A DNA stretch of 24,656 bases from contig NZ_JAUMUL010000053.1 of the NCBI RefSeq assembly GCF_030530635.1, positions 1 to 24,656 of the forward strand, written 5' to 3'. This DNA is from Actinomyces sp. (lineage in GTDB: Bacteria > Actinomycetota > Actinomycetes > Actinomycetales > Actinomycetaceae). The notes beneath the pieces were generated by a model. That model ran no database searches. It was not told the DNA's origin and worked only from the letters and a program-made list of their open reading frames with translations. Each line of letters starts with the position of its first letter. The first letter of the stretch is position 1. The translations under genes were made by a program, and so were the position numbers. This document shows, piece after piece, positions 13,968 to 22,653 of this stretch.

Positions 13968-15878
13968 TCAGCGGCCGCGCAGAATGTTGCCCAGGATGGA
14001 ACGGGTGATTTGGCGGCCGGCGGAGCCGATCAGCCTCTCCACCTCACGCTGACGTCGCTCGGCGGCCCGCTCCCGGGCCCGCTGCTCGCGCTCGGCCGCC
14101 TTCTCAGCCTCTCGCTGCAGGCGCTCGGCGGTGCGCTTTGCCTCCCGGGCGGCCGCGGCATCGGCCTTCGCCTTCGCCCTGGCGGCCTCCTCCTCCGCCT
14201 TCTGGGCGGCGGCTCGTGCCTCGGCTTCGGCGCGGGCCGCCTCGGCCCGGGCGGTTTCTTCCTGGGCGCGCTTGGCCAGCAACTCGTAGGCGGACTCGTT
14301 GTCCACCGCTTCGGCGTACTTGGGCAGGAGGGGCGAGGACGCCAGAATCGACTGGATGGTGGCCGACTGGGCCGGACCCATAACCGCGGCCGGAGCATTC
14401 ACCACGACGGGTGCGACCGGCGCGGGACGTCCCTTCTCGTCCAACACGGAGACGACCGCCTGGCCGGTGCCCAGGCTCGTCAGGACCTCGGCCAGGTCCA
14501 GTGGGGAGGTCGGGAAGGTTGACACCGCCTTCTTCAAGTTGGCGGCATCCGCCGGCGTATGGGCGCGTAGCGCGTGCTGGATACGGCTGCCCAACTGGGC
14601 CAGCACCGCGTCGGGTACGTCCGTGGGGGACTGGGTGATGAACACGACGCCGACCCCCTTGGAGCGGATCAGCCTCACGGTGCGCGTGACCGCTTCCAGG
14701 AAGGCCTTACTGGCGCCGTCGAACAGCAGGTGGGCCTCGTCGAAGAAGAACACCAGCACCGGCCGCTCCGGGTCGCCGACCTCCGGCAGCACCTCGAACA
14801 GCTCACCCAGCAGCCACATCAGGAAGGTGGACAGCAGCGTGCCCTGGGACTGGATGTCCGCCAGCTCCAGGGAGGAGATGACGCCGCGGCCGTCGGCGGC
14901 GGTACGCAGCAGGTCGCGTACGCTCAGGGCCGGCTCCCCGAAGAAGACGGAGCCGCCGGCCGCCTCCAAGGCGGAGACCTGCCGCAGGATCACCCCGGCA
15001 GTCGCAGCGGATACACCTCCAATACCGCGCAGCTCCTGCTTGCCCGACTCCATACCGGTCAAATAGTCGACCACGCTGCGCAGGTCCTTCAGGTCGATCA
15101 GCGCCAGCCCCTGGGCGTCGGCCCAGTGGAAGACGAGTTCCAGCGCCGAGGTCTGCGTGTCATTCAGCCCCAGCACGCGGGAGAGCAGCACCGGTCCGAA
15201 GGCCGTCACCGTGGTGCGTATCGGAGTTCCGGCGGAGGTGACCGGCGCGGTGGCCGACTGCGCCGCCGTCCCCTCAGGGGCGCCGAGGGTGAACAACTCC
15301 AGCGGGAAGGCACGCCCCTCCCAGACCTGCCCGGTGGAGGCATTACGAGCCGCCAGTTTCTCGGAGGCGGTGCCGGCCTCTGCCAGGCCAGTCAGATCGC
15401 CCTTGACGTCTGACAGGAACACTGGCACTCCGGCCGCAGACAGCCCTTCCGCCAAAAGCTGCAGCGTGCGGGTCTTGCCGGTGCCGGTAGCGCCGGCGAC
15501 CAGGGCGTGACGGTTGAGCAGGCCGAGTGGAATACCCACATGCACGCCGGGGATGGGGGCCGGCTCACCGTCGGTGAGACAGTCCAAGTAGGTGCCAACC
15601 GGAAGCACAGGTCCCGAGAATGTGTAGCCACCCCTAACGCGAGCGGCGTACTCGGGCAGTTCAGCCGCGCACTCACGGGCCTCCGACTCTGGCGCCTCCG
15701 CCGTAGCAGGCGACTGCGGCGCCTGCGGTGGAGCGGCGTCGTCGGGCTGAGCGGCCAGTGCCGCCTCCAGTGCCGCCTGCGCCGCGGCGGCCTTGGCGGC
15801 AGCGGCGTCAGCGGCTGCCTGCGCCGCCTCCGCCTTGAGGCGGGCGATCTCGGCGGGGTCCGGTGTGTTGCTCGTCAT
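13968..15878 (-). CDS. HerA/YjgR-like P-loop ATPase (DUF853)
   Basis: A 636-residue ATPase of the HerA-like DUF853 family (E. coli YjgR relatives). Order of features: an Ala/Glu-rich N-terminal coil (about 10-45), a Pro/Ala linker, GVHVGIPLGLLNRHALVAGATGTGKT with the Walker A at 129-136, a DVKGDLTGLA segment, a Walker B VLVFFFDEAHLLFD, a VVFITQSPTDVPD segment of sensor type, and a long charged Ala/Arg/Glu coiled coil at the C-terminus (about the last 90 residues). Family members are hexameric-type ATPases of uncertain role, suspected in DNA or nucleoid processing. The ATG at 15878 has no Shine-Dalgarno site, but TACCAT ends 6 bases before it. The gene is divergent from the Nudix gene. Confidence 0.88.
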   Translation of the reverse strand: MTSNTPDPAEIARLKAEAAQAAADAAAAKAAAAQAALEAALAAQPDDAAPPQAPQSPATAEAPESEARECAAELPEYAARVRGGYTFSGPVLPVGTYLDCLTDGEPAPIPGVHVGIPLGLLNRHALVAGATGTGKTRTLQLLAEGLSAAGVPVFLSDVKGDLTGLAEAGTASEKLAARNASTGQVWEGRAFPLELFTLGAPEGTAAQSATAPVTSAGTPIRTTVTAFGPVLLSRVLGLNDTQTSALELVFHWADAQGLALIDLKDLRSVVDYLTGMESGKQELRGIGGVSAATAGVILRQVSALEAAGGSVFFGEPALSVRDLLRTAADGRGVISSLELADIQSQGTLLSTFLMWLLGELFEVLPEVGDPERPVLVFFFDEAHLLFDGASKAFLEAVTRTVRLIRSKGVGVVFITQSPTDVPDAVLAQLGSRIQHALRAHTPADAANLKKAVSTFPTSPLDLAEVLTSLGTGQAVVSVLDEKGRPAPVAPVVVNAPAAVMGPAQSATIQSILASSPLLPKYAEAVDNESAYELLAKRAQEETARAEAARAEAEARAAAQKAEEEAARAKAKADAAAAREAKRTAERLQREAEKAAEREQRARERAAERRQREVERLIGSAGRQITRSILGNILRGR

Positions 15879-15884
15879 GCCCAC

Positions 15885-15890
15885 ATGGTA
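15885..15890 (-). promoter_or_regulatory. Leaderless-type -10 element (start 15878, minus)
   Basis: Read on the minus strand the hexamer is TACCAT, ending 6 bases before the ATG at 15878. It overlaps the left arm of the palindrome at 15887-15906, so a protein bound there would block transcription of the ATPase gene. Confidence 0.5.
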
Positions 15891-15906
15891 TGCGGCTGGG
15901 CATACC
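15887..15906. promoter_or_regulatory. Palindrome in divergent promoter region
   Basis: GGTATGC (15887-15893) and GCATACC (15900-15906) form a perfect inverted repeat with a 6-base spacer. It overlaps the putative -10 of the ATPase gene, suggesting an operator. The binding protein is unknown. Confidence 0.5.
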
Positions 15907-15919
15907 CTCCGCGACGTCG

Positions 15920-15954
15920 GACAGGTAGGAGCGGCTTGGTCGCTCGTACCTGTC
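15920..15954. promoter_or_regulatory. Long inverted repeat upstream of Nudix gene
   Basis: GACAGGTA (15920-15927) and TACCTGTC (15947-15954) are perfectly complementary, and inside them AGCG (15930-15933) pairs with CGCT (15941-15944) across a 2+2 internal loop. The structure ends 12 bases before the Nudix start. It may be an operator or, if transcribed, a leader hairpin. Confidence 0.5.
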
Positions 15955-15965
15955 ACGATGGGGCC

Positions 15966-16379
15966 ATGCGCCAGTACCATTTCGGTGTTTACGCCCGCAT
16001 AGTGGAGGATGCCTGCATGCTCTGCGTCCGTAAGACGCGCGGACCGTATGTGGGGCTGTGGGATCTGCCGGGTGGAAGGCCCGAGCCGGGCGAGTGCTGG
16101 GAGGAGACCCTGCGGCGTGAGTTGAAAGAAGAACTGGGTATCTCCTCCTTCGCGGTGCAGGGTATGCGACGGGTGGAAGTCCACGTGACCAAGGACTCGT
16201 GCGGCAACGCCATCGACTTCTACCACTACGGGGTGGTGGCGGATGTGGCGCTCGCGGAAGAGCTGCCGCTACCGGCGCCGACCTCGTCCGACACCGGCGG
16301 CTACCAGTGGCGCCGGCTGGGCGATCCCTCATGCTTGAGCGCGCTTGCTGCGGCGGCGATCACTGCGTCCGCCATCTGA
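15966..16379 (+). CDS. Nudix hydrolase
   Basis: A 137-residue Nudix protein, likely hydrolysing a nucleoside diphosphate derivative in the cytosol. The Nudix box is complete: Gly37, five residues, Glu43, seven residues, then R51-E-L-K-E-E-L-G-I59, with Glu55 and Glu56 as metal ligands. The preceding LWDLPGG is typical of MutT/ADP-ribose-type members. The specific substrate cannot be told. The frame is open far upstream, through the divergent ATPase gene, so the ATG at 15966 is chosen because the conserved fold starts there (YHFGVYARIV). There is no good ribosome site; CACGAT, a poor -10 match, ends 6 bases before it. Confidence 0.88.
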   Translation: MRQYHFGVYARIVEDACMLCVRKTRGPYVGLWDLPGGRPEPGECWEETLRRELKEELGISSFAVQGMRRVEVHVTKDSCGNAIDFYHYGVVADVALAEELPLPAPTSSDTGGYQWRRLGDPSCLSALAAAAITASAI

Positions 16380-16430
16380 CACACCCATCACCGGTCATCG
16401 CCGATTACCCGAGCGACTCGGTCGGGGACA

Positions 16431-16436
16431 TACGCT
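16431..16436 (+). promoter_or_regulatory. Leaderless-type -10 element (start 16443)
   Basis: TACGCT ends 6 bases before the ATG at 16443, and no Shine-Dalgarno sequence is present in the gap. Same hexamer and spacing as at 902-907 and 8652-8657. Confidence 0.6.
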
Positions 16437-16442
16437 TCGAGC

Positions 16443-17273
16443 ATGTCGCTCACCGTCGTCACCGACTCGGCAGCCTGTCTGCCCCCCGCGCTTGCGGATG
16501 CGCGCGGCATCATCGTGGTTCCCCTACACACCGTTGACAACGACGATGGGGTGGCGACGACGGCGCGCCCGTCGGTGGCCGCGCTCGCCGACGCATACCT
16601 GCGCGCCGCAGAGCACGGCGGCGAGGTGCTTGCGCTCCATGTCACCGCCGCCCTGTCCGGCACAGTCGACAACGCCCGGTTGGCGGCGCGTGAACTTGCC
16701 GCCCGAGGAACGACGGTGACCGTGCTGGACTCGGGAGCCTCCGGTGGAGCCCTGGGGCTGGCCGCGCTTGCGGCCGCCGACGCCGCCGACGCCCGGCGCG
16801 GCGCCGCCCGCGCCCGTGAATCGGCCGCCCGCTCGCATCTGTTCTTCCTCGTTGAGGACCTGTCCCACCTGCGTCGCGGCGGCAGAATCGACCGCACCAC
16901 GGCCTTCGTCGGCGGAACCTTGGGCATCCGGCCGATTCTGACCTCCGGCCCGGAAGGAATCGGCGTGGTGGAAACGGTCCGTGGTGCCGCCCGCGCCCGC
17001 CGCCACCTGATCGCCCAGGCCGTGCGTGCAGCCGGCGGAACCGCACTGACCGGCCCCCGCCCGCCGGCCGCACCCGTCCGGCTCGCCGTGCACTACGGCG
17101 ATGACCCGGCCGACGGGCGTGCCCTGGAGAATGATCTGGCCGATGCCATGGTTGAGGCCGGTGCGGTCGTCGAATCCATCATGCGATCACCCGCCGACCC
17201 GGCCAGTCGTGTCCATCTGGGGCCGGGAGCCCTCGGCATCGTCGTGGCACCGCATTTGGACCCGCCACGATAG
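16443..17273 (+). CDS. DegV family fatty acid-binding protein
   Basis: A 276-residue DegV-fold protein. Members bind a long-chain fatty acid; in Firmicutes the related FakB proteins present fatty acids to the kinase FakA. Seen here: the N-terminal VVTDSAACLP with VVPLHTVDN, the conserved ALHVTAALSGTVDNARLAA (Ser-Gly-Thr head-group contact), VLDSGASGGALGLAALAA, FLVEDLSHLRRGGRI and a KPIL-equivalent IRPILT. All main DegV landmarks are present and the length is normal (about 280). No FakA gene is adjacent. The start at 16443 agrees with the family N-terminus. comEA follows after about 100 bases. Confidence 0.9.
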   Translation: MSLTVVTDSAACLPPALADARGIIVVPLHTVDNDDGVATTARPSVAALADAYLRAAEHGGEVLALHVTAALSGTVDNARLAARELAARGTTVTVLDSGASGGALGLAALAAADAADARRGAARARESAARSHLFFLVEDLSHLRRGGRIDRTTAFVGGTLGIRPILTSGPEGIGVVETVRGAARARRHLIAQAVRAAGGTALTGPRPPAAPVRLAVHYGDDPADGRALENDLADAMVEAGAVVESIMRSPADPASRVHLGPGALGIVVAPHLDPPR

Positions 17274-17360
17274 CCGCCGCCCGCCGTCCACAGGCACGTT
17301 TCGCCGCAGCCGTTGTCAGTGGCGTTCACAGGGTCTGGGACATGCCGGCCTGCGCCGGTC

Positions 17361-17366
17361 TACCGT
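17361..17366 (+). promoter_or_regulatory. Leaderless-type -10 element (start 17373)
   Basis: TACCGT ends 6 bases before the ATG at 17373. GGGACA at 17337-17342 lies 18 bases upstream and matches four of six -35 consensus positions. Confidence 0.55.
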
Positions 17367-17372
17367 CGAGGC

Positions 17373-18164
17373 ATGAGTGGCAAGCGGGTAGCGGACCGGG
17401 TAGGCAAGCGTCCCCTGGCCGACTTCGTGCGTATCGCCTGTTCTACCGACCCTGCAGAACCGGTCCGGCACCCGCGGCGGCTCGCCCTCGCCCCCCGTGC
17501 CGCAATCGGCGTGGGGATCACCCTGGTGGCGCTCGCTGTCGCCCTGGCGCTGTATACCGTGCTGGCCGCGCCCAACTCTCGGCCTAATACGTTCACCGCG
17601 ACTGTCGCCCCCGACGCAGGTACTCCCGCAGCCGTGGTGCCCGTCACCGACCCACAGGCCACCGTCGCTCCCACCGATGCCGAGACGGGTGGGAAGATCA
17701 TCGTCCACGTAGCCGGCGCGGTCGCCACGCCCGGCGTGGTGACGCTGCCGCCGGGAGCTCGCGTGATCGACGCCATCACCGCGGCCGACGGCTCCCTGCC
17801 CGACGCAGACACTGACCAGCTCAACCTGGCCCGGGTACTGAGCGACGGCGAACAGGTGCGTGTACCGCACCAGGGTGAGGACCTCTCGGCCTGGCAAAGT
17901 GAACACGGAGCGGGTGATGCCGCTGGGACTGCTTCCATCGGCGCGAACGGCGGTGGCCCGCAGAACACCGGCGGCCGCATCAACATCAACACCGCCTCCG
18001 CTACGGAGCTGGAGACCTTGACAGGTATCGGACCGGCTCTGGCCCAGCGCATCGTCGACTACCGCACCGATCACGGTCCCTTCGCCTCAGTAGATGAACT
18101 GACTAATGTCTCGGGCATCGGTGCTGCCAAGCTCGAGGCGCTGCGCGACGAGGCCGCCGTATGA
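17373..18164 (+). CDS. comEA: ComEA-like competence DNA-binding protein
   Basis: A 263-residue membrane-anchored DNA receptor of the competence (DNA uptake) apparatus. It has a basic cytosolic N-terminus, one transmembrane helix at about residues 42-65, a Thr/Pro/Ala-rich linker, an SLBB domain (IIVHVAGAVATPGVV...DAITAADG) and a C-terminal helix-hairpin-helix pair (ININTASATELETLTGIGPALAQRIVDYR, then FASVDELTNVSGIG) that binds double-stranded DNA. The frame opens earlier at 17313, but the first conserved part and a well placed -10 support 17373. Its last codons overlap the comEC start by 4 bases (ATGA), so the two are coupled. Natural transformation in this organism is not established by these genes alone. 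Confidence 0.9.
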   Translation: MSGKRVADRVGKRPLADFVRIACSTDPAEPVRHPRRLALAPRAAIGVGITLVALAVALALYTVLAAPNSRPNTFTATVAPDAGTPAAVVPVTDPQATVAPTDAETGGKIIVHVAGAVATPGVVTLPPGARVIDAITAADGSLPDADTDQLNLARVLSDGEQVRVPHQGEDLSAWQSEHGAGDAAGTASIGANGGGPQNTGGRININTASATELETLTGIGPALAQRIVDYRTDHGPFASVDELTNVSGIGAAKLEALRDEAAV

Positions 18165-19873
18165 GCGCCCCGCTCACGCCGTCTGTCAGGCACCGCACGA
18201 ATCGCATCGAGACGGCGCCCTGGGACGACCCGGCCACACTGCGCCGGCTGTCCCCACGTCGACGCGGTCGCCACGCCATCCGTGACGCGGCCCCGGAGCC
18301 CCTCGACTTGCGGTTGGTTCCATGCGCCGTCGGGGCCTGGGCATCAGCCTTCTGGGCTATCGGCCTGGACGGGCCGCGCCCGTGGCTGCCGCCTGCCGTA
18401 GCCACAGGTCTCGCCGCTGCAGCGGCGATCCCATTGGCGGTAGCGGCCGTACGCTTCCGACCGCCCCGCCACCGGCGCGATCCCCGCCCCGGAGCTGAAA
18501 CCCCTGACGGCACCACAATCGGCTCGCCGGCGGCTTCATTGCTGGTTCTCGCTATAACCGTTGCCGCGGTGCTGACTGTGACCACGGCCGGCTCCTGGGC
18601 GCGATCCGGTGACCCGCTCACCATTGCTGCCCGCGAGGAGCGCACCGTCACGCTGACCGGTACCGTCACGCATTCGGCACGAGTCATCGCCTCCGCCAAG
18701 CGGACCACCGTACTGACCGCCCTTTCCGTGGATGCTGTCGACGGCGCCCCCTCCCGTCTCGCCGCCACCGTTCTGGGCGACGTCGACTGGCTGGACGTCC
18801 CCATGGGCGCGCCCGTGCGGGTGCACGCCCGGCTGCGTCCAGCGGACCCCGGCAGCACCGAGGCGGCCATAATTGGTGCGAATGCGACTGTGGCCGTGGC
18901 CGGACCGGCCACGGGCGTCCTCGGCGTCGTGGCCCGACTGCGAGACGGACTCGTCGACGCCGTCGGGGAGGAGCCCGGTGGCGCGGGCGCCTCCAACAGT
19001 CGCTGGCCCGCTGGTGCCCGCGCCCTTGTACCCGGTGTCGCCCTCGGCGACGACCACGCCCTTCCCGCTCAGGTGCGTGAGGACATGCGCACCGTGTCCA
19101 TGACGCACTTGACGGCCGTCTCCGGTGAACATGTAGCCATCGTGCTGGGGCTGGTGCTATCCGGCATGGGCCTGCTGCCCCGATGGGTGCGCGCCGTTGC
19201 GGGGGCACTGGTTCTGGTCGGGCTCGTGGTGCTGGTGCGGCCGGACGGATCGGTGCTGCGGGCGGCCGCCATGGGCATGGTGATGCTGCTGGGGGTGGGT
19301 GTGGGCAGACGCTCCGCATCCGTGCCAGCCCTGTGCGTGGGCGTGATCTTCCTGCTGCTGCTCGATCCCTGGCAGGCGCGCGACTACGGGTTCGCCTTAT
19401 CAGTGCTCGCCACGTCCGGCATCCTCCTCGGCGCCGCACCGTTGACTGCCGTGTTGTCTCGGCGCCTGCCCCGCCCGCTTGCTGCCGGGCTTGCCCTGCC
19501 CCTGGTGGCCCAACTCGCTTGTGCGCCGGTGCTGGTATTGCTGCGCCCGGTGGTCGGCATCTGGTCAGTGCCCGCCAACGTGGTTGCGGCCCCGCCCGTA
19601 CCGGTGGCGACCGTGTGTGGCATCCTTGCCGCCCTGGTGGCGCCGCTGTTCCCGCAGGCGGCAGCCGTAATCGCCTGGCCGGCGACGGCGTCGTGCGCCT
19701 GGCTGGCGCTGGTGGCAAGCGCCTGTGCCCGTCTGCCGGGGGCGAGTCTTGCCTGGCCGGGGCAGATCGGAGGGGCTCTGCTCCTGGCCGGCGTTGAGGT
19801 CACTGTGGTGGGCGCGCTGTATTGGCGGCGTCGGCGCCGCGCCCTCCGCCCGTCAAGGCATGGCAGGCTATGA
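18161..19873 (+). CDS. comEC: ComEC/Rec2-type DNA channel, lacking metallo-beta-lactamase domain
   Basis: A 570-residue polytopic membrane protein, the putative DNA translocation channel. After a basic N-terminus there are membrane segments (about 50-100 and 120-145), an OB-fold-like outer region with TLTGTVTHSARVI and VRVHARLRPADPGS, then the competence domain starting at VSMTHLTAVSGEHVAIV with many further helices (about 310-545). It ends with a basic tail RRRRRALRPSRHGRL. Typical full-length ComEC proteins of 700-850 residues continue into a metallo-beta-lactamase-like nuclease domain, and no HxHxDH motif is present here or in the next gene. Many actinobacteria may have this short form; I see no frameshift that would explain it. 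It sits between comEA and holA. Confidence 0.88.
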   Translation: MSAPLTPSVRHRTNRIETAPWDDPATLRRLSPRRRGRHAIRDAAPEPLDLRLVPCAVGAWASAFWAIGLDGPRPWLPPAVATGLAAAAAIPLAVAAVRFRPPRHRRDPRPGAETPDGTTIGSPAASLLVLAITVAAVLTVTTAGSWARSGDPLTIAAREERTVTLTGTVTHSARVIASAKRTTVLTALSVDAVDGAPSRLAATVLGDVDWLDVPMGAPVRVHARLRPADPGSTEAAIIGANATVAVAGPATGVLGVVARLRDGLVDAVGEEPGGAGASNSRWPAGARALVPGVALGDDHALPAQVREDMRTVSMTHLTAVSGEHVAIVLGLVLSGMGLLPRWVRAVAGALVLVGLVVLVRPDGSVLRAAAMGMVMLLGVGVGRRSASVPALCVGVIFLLLLDPWQARDYGFALSVLATSGILLGAAPLTAVLSRRLPRPLAAGLALPLVAQLACAPVLVLLRPVVGIWSVPANVVAAPPVPVATVCGILAALVAPLFPQAAAVIAWPATASCAWLALVASACARLPGASLAWPGQIGGALLLAGVEVTVVGALYWRRRRRALRPSRHGRL

Positions 19874-19876
19874 ACC

Positions 19877-20908
19877 ATGGCAACCTCCCGACCCGCACGC
19901 GGCGGACGCCGCGCCCCCGCCGGACCCTCCTGGGATGAGGTGAATCTGGCGCCGATCATCTTGATACGGGCCGGGGAGGAGCTGCTCGCCGACAGGGCGG
20001 TCTCCCGACTCCTGGCCCAGGCGCGTCGGCAGGACCCGGCCACCGAGGTGACCACCGTCGAGGCATCCACCTATGAGGCCCACCAGTTGGATACACTGGT
20101 CTCGCCGTCACTTTTCGGTGAGCCGAAGCTCGTGCTCATCCCCGCCCTGGAGCAGATGACCGATGCGCTGCTGGCCGACCTGCTCGCCTACGTTCCGGCA
20201 CCTGCCCCGGATGTTGTCGTCGTGATGCGGCACAACGGCGGTCAGCGCGGCAAGAAGTTACTGGACGCAATCGGCAAGTCGCCCTACCCGGTCTGCACCA
20301 TCCAGGCCGTCAAATCCCCCAAGGACAAGGCCTCCCTGGTGAGTGCGGACGTGCGTCGGGCCGGACGCCGCATGGAGCCCGACGCCGTCGGCGCACTCGT
20401 GGATGCACTGGGCACCGACTTGCGCGAACTGTGCTCAGCCGCCGAACAGCTCATCGCCGATACTCAGGGCACCATTACCGTTGCCACGGTAAACACTTAC
20501 TACGCCGGCCGCTTCGAGGCCACCGGCTTCACCGTAGCCGACGCCGCCGCAGCCGGGAATATGGCCAAGGCCGTCACCGCCCTGCGGCACGCAATCGCCA
20601 CAGGCACAGACCCGGTCCCCATCGTCGCCGCTCTGGCTATGAAGATACGTCAGCTCGCACGTGTGGCCGCCATGGGCGGGCGCCGGGGACTGACCGCCCG
20701 CGACCTGGGTATGGCGCCGTGGCAGGCCGAGCGCGCCCGCCGCGAGCTGTCCGGCTGGTCCGACGACGCTCTCGCGACTGCGATACAGGCGGTTGCTCGC
20801 GCCGACGCCGAGGTCAAGGGCGCCTCCCGCGACCCCGTCTACGCCGTGGAGCGCGCCGTGCTGACTATCTGCGACGCCCGCCGTGGCCGACTGCCCGGTC
20901 GGCGCTGA
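19877..20908 (+). CDS. holA: DNA polymerase III delta subunit
   Basis: A 343-residue clamp-loader subunit. HolA opens the beta sliding clamp within the gamma/tau-delta-delta' complex. The first domain shows APIILIRAGEELLADRAVSRLL, a VEASTYEAHQLDTLVSPSLFGEPKLVLIPALE stretch that includes the clamp-contact region, and a VVVVMRHNGG strand. Domain 2 is followed by the C-terminal helical collar (KAVTALRHAIATGTDPVPIVAALAMKIRQLARV and the closing DAEVKGASRDPVYAVERAVLTI). The start lies 3 bases after the comEC stop, so it shares the operon. A comEA-comEC-holA order is common in bacteria. GGCAGG before the ATG is a modest ribosome site. Confidence 0.93.
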   Translation: MATSRPARGGRRAPAGPSWDEVNLAPIILIRAGEELLADRAVSRLLAQARRQDPATEVTTVEASTYEAHQLDTLVSPSLFGEPKLVLIPALEQMTDALLADLLAYVPAPAPDVVVVMRHNGGQRGKKLLDAIGKSPYPVCTIQAVKSPKDKASLVSADVRRAGRRMEPDAVGALVDALGTDLRELCSAAEQLIADTQGTITVATVNTYYAGRFEATGFTVADAAAAGNMAKAVTALRHAIATGTDPVPIVAALAMKIRQLARVAAMGGRRGLTARDLGMAPWQAERARRELSGWSDDALATAIQAVARADAEVKGASRDPVYAVERAVLTICDARRGRLPGRR

Positions 20909-20955
20909 CCGTCCCACCGGTCCCATCTGTCGCGGAGACGGCGGCATCCATCGGG

Positions 20956-22443
20956 TCAGCGCTTCCTGTATAGCGTCTTGGTGGCGTAAACGGGCTCGTT
21001 GGTCACCTGGATCCCCAGGGAGCGGAAGATGCCCTCATCCACGGGTCCCAGGATGGTCGAGGTATGCACGTCGCAGCCGCGCAGATCGTCCAGCTTGTCC
21101 AGCGCACGTGCGGCATTGGCGTCTCCGTTGGCCGACACCGCCAATGCGATCAGCACCTCATCGGTGTGCAGGCGCGGGTTGCGGCTGCCCAGGTGGCGGG
21201 TCTTGAGAGTCTGGATCGGCTCGATCGACTCCTTGGCCAGCAGATCCACCTCTGGATCGATACCGGCCAGACGCTTGAGGGCGTTGAGCAGCATCGCCGA
21301 GGAACAGCCGAGCAGCGGGGAGGTCTTGCCCAGCTCGATGCCTCCGTCCGGCAGTTCGATGGCCGCTGCCGGCGCGTTGGTCGCCTTCGCCAGTTCCAGG
21401 GCCGGCTCGACTACAGGGCGGTCCCCCTGGGCGATTCCGAGTCTGCTCATCAGCAGTGCGATGCGCCCGGATTGGACCGGCTCGAGCATATCTCGCTTCT
21501 CCGCCACGAGTGCCTTGAAGTAGCGGCGGATGACCTCCTGCTTGGATGCCTCGCGGCACACCTCATCATCGCTGATGCAGTAGCCGGCCATATTCACGCC
21601 CATGTCAGTGGGGGAGGCGTAGGGGGAGGCCCCGAGAATCTCCTCGAATAGACGCGACAGGACCGGGAACACCTCGACGTCGCGGTTGTAGTTGACTGTC
21701 TGCGCACCGTGGGCGGCCAGGTGATAGGGGTCGATCATGTTCACGTCGTCGAGGTCGGCGGTGGCGGCCTCGTAGGCGATGTTGACCGGGTGGTCCAGTG
21801 GCAGGTTCCAGATGGGGAAGGTCTCGAACTTGGCGTACCCGGATGAGATGCCGCGCATGTGGTCGTGGTAGATCTGTGACAGGCAAGTGGCCATTTTGCC
21901 CGAGCCCGGACCCGGCGCGGTTACTACCACCAGATCGCGGCTGGTTTCGATGTACTCGTTGCGCCCGTAGCCCCGCTCGGAGACGATACCGGCTACATCG
22001 TTGGGATATCCGGGGATCGGGAAGTGGCGGTAGACGGTGATGCCGAGCTTGTCCAGCTTGCGCTTGAACTCTGCGGCCGGGAGGTTGTCTTCTGTCCACT
22101 GGGTGACCACGACGCTGCCCACATACAGCCCGTAGTCGCGGAAGGCGTCCATGTGGCGGAGCACTTCGTCCTCGTAGGAGGTGCCGTGGTCGGCGCGGAT
22201 CTTGTGCCGGAAGAAGTCCTTGGCGTTGACGGCGACGATGATCTCCACATCATCTGCCAACTCGGTGAGCATGACGACCTTGTTGTCGGGAGTGAAACCG
22301 GGCAGCACGCGGGAGGCGTGCATGTCATCAATGAGTTTGCCGCCGAACTCCAAGTAGAGCTTGCCCCCGAACTGGGCCCGGCGTTGGGCGATGCGTTCGG
22401 ACTGCAACTTGAGGTACTTGTCCCGATCAAAGCCGATATGCAT
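20956..22443 (-). CDS. DUF1846 domain-containing protein
   Basis: A 495-residue cytosolic protein of the DUF1846 family, which is widely conserved in Firmicutes and Actinobacteria and structurally characterised but without established function. Landmarks include the N-terminal IGFDRDKYLKLQSERIAQR, EFGGKLIDDMHASRVLPGF, VVVTAPGPGSGKMATCLSQ (a glycine-rich loop with a Lys, about 172-190), NVNMIDPYH-like DLDDVNMIDPYHL, and the C-terminal NPRLHTDEVLIALAVSANGD. Length is normal. The ATG at 22443 has GAGGAGA a few bases upstream, a strong site. It is convergent with holA (47-base gap) and lies downstream of rpsT on the same strand but behind rpsT's terminator, so it is probably transcribed separately. 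Confidence 0.9.
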   Translation of the reverse strand: MHIGFDRDKYLKLQSERIAQRRAQFGGKLYLEFGGKLIDDMHASRVLPGFTPDNKVVMLTELADDVEIIVAVNAKDFFRHKIRADHGTSYEDEVLRHMDAFRDYGLYVGSVVVTQWTEDNLPAAEFKRKLDKLGITVYRHFPIPGYPNDVAGIVSERGYGRNEYIETSRDLVVVTAPGPGSGKMATCLSQIYHDHMRGISSGYAKFETFPIWNLPLDHPVNIAYEAATADLDDVNMIDPYHLAAHGAQTVNYNRDVEVFPVLSRLFEEILGASPYASPTDMGVNMAGYCISDDEVCREASKQEVIRRYFKALVAEKRDMLEPVQSGRIALLMSRLGIAQGDRPVVEPALELAKATNAPAAAIELPDGGIELGKTSPLLGCSSAMLLNALKRLAGIDPEVDLLAKESIEPIQTLKTRHLGSRNPRLHTDEVLIALAVSANGDANAARALDKLDDLRGCDVHTSTILGPVDEGIFRSLGIQVTNEPVYATKTLYRKR

Positions 22444-22588
22444 GCGTTCTCCTCACGGTCGCCTGAATGCGCGGCCGGGCGGGAGGGCGCCGGCCCGACG
22501 AATCCTAACGCCGTCGGCTCGGGCAATAAGAACGGACCCGCCGCCGGGAGGACTTGACCCCACGGAGCGGAACCGGGGCAACACCGCC

Positions 22589-22622
22589 AAGACAAAGGGC
22601 GCCTCCCCGATGGGAGACGCCC
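22589..22622 (-). terminator. Rho-independent terminator of rpsT
   Basis: On the minus strand, GGGCGTCTCCC (22622-22612) and GGGAGGCGCCC (22607-22597) form an 11-bp stem with one mismatch around a 4-base loop. It is followed by TTTGTCTT. It begins 31 bases after the rpsT stop and is the clearest intrinsic terminator in the window. Confidence 0.85.
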
Positions 22623-22653
22623 CGTGTGCAGGCTCGCTGGTGCGAGCGACGCG

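Noticed and set aside
16443..20908. Whole degV-comEA-comEC-holA string as a novel system.
   Set aside because: comEA-comEC-holA is a common bacterial gene order and degV is a frequent neighbour of housekeeping genes.
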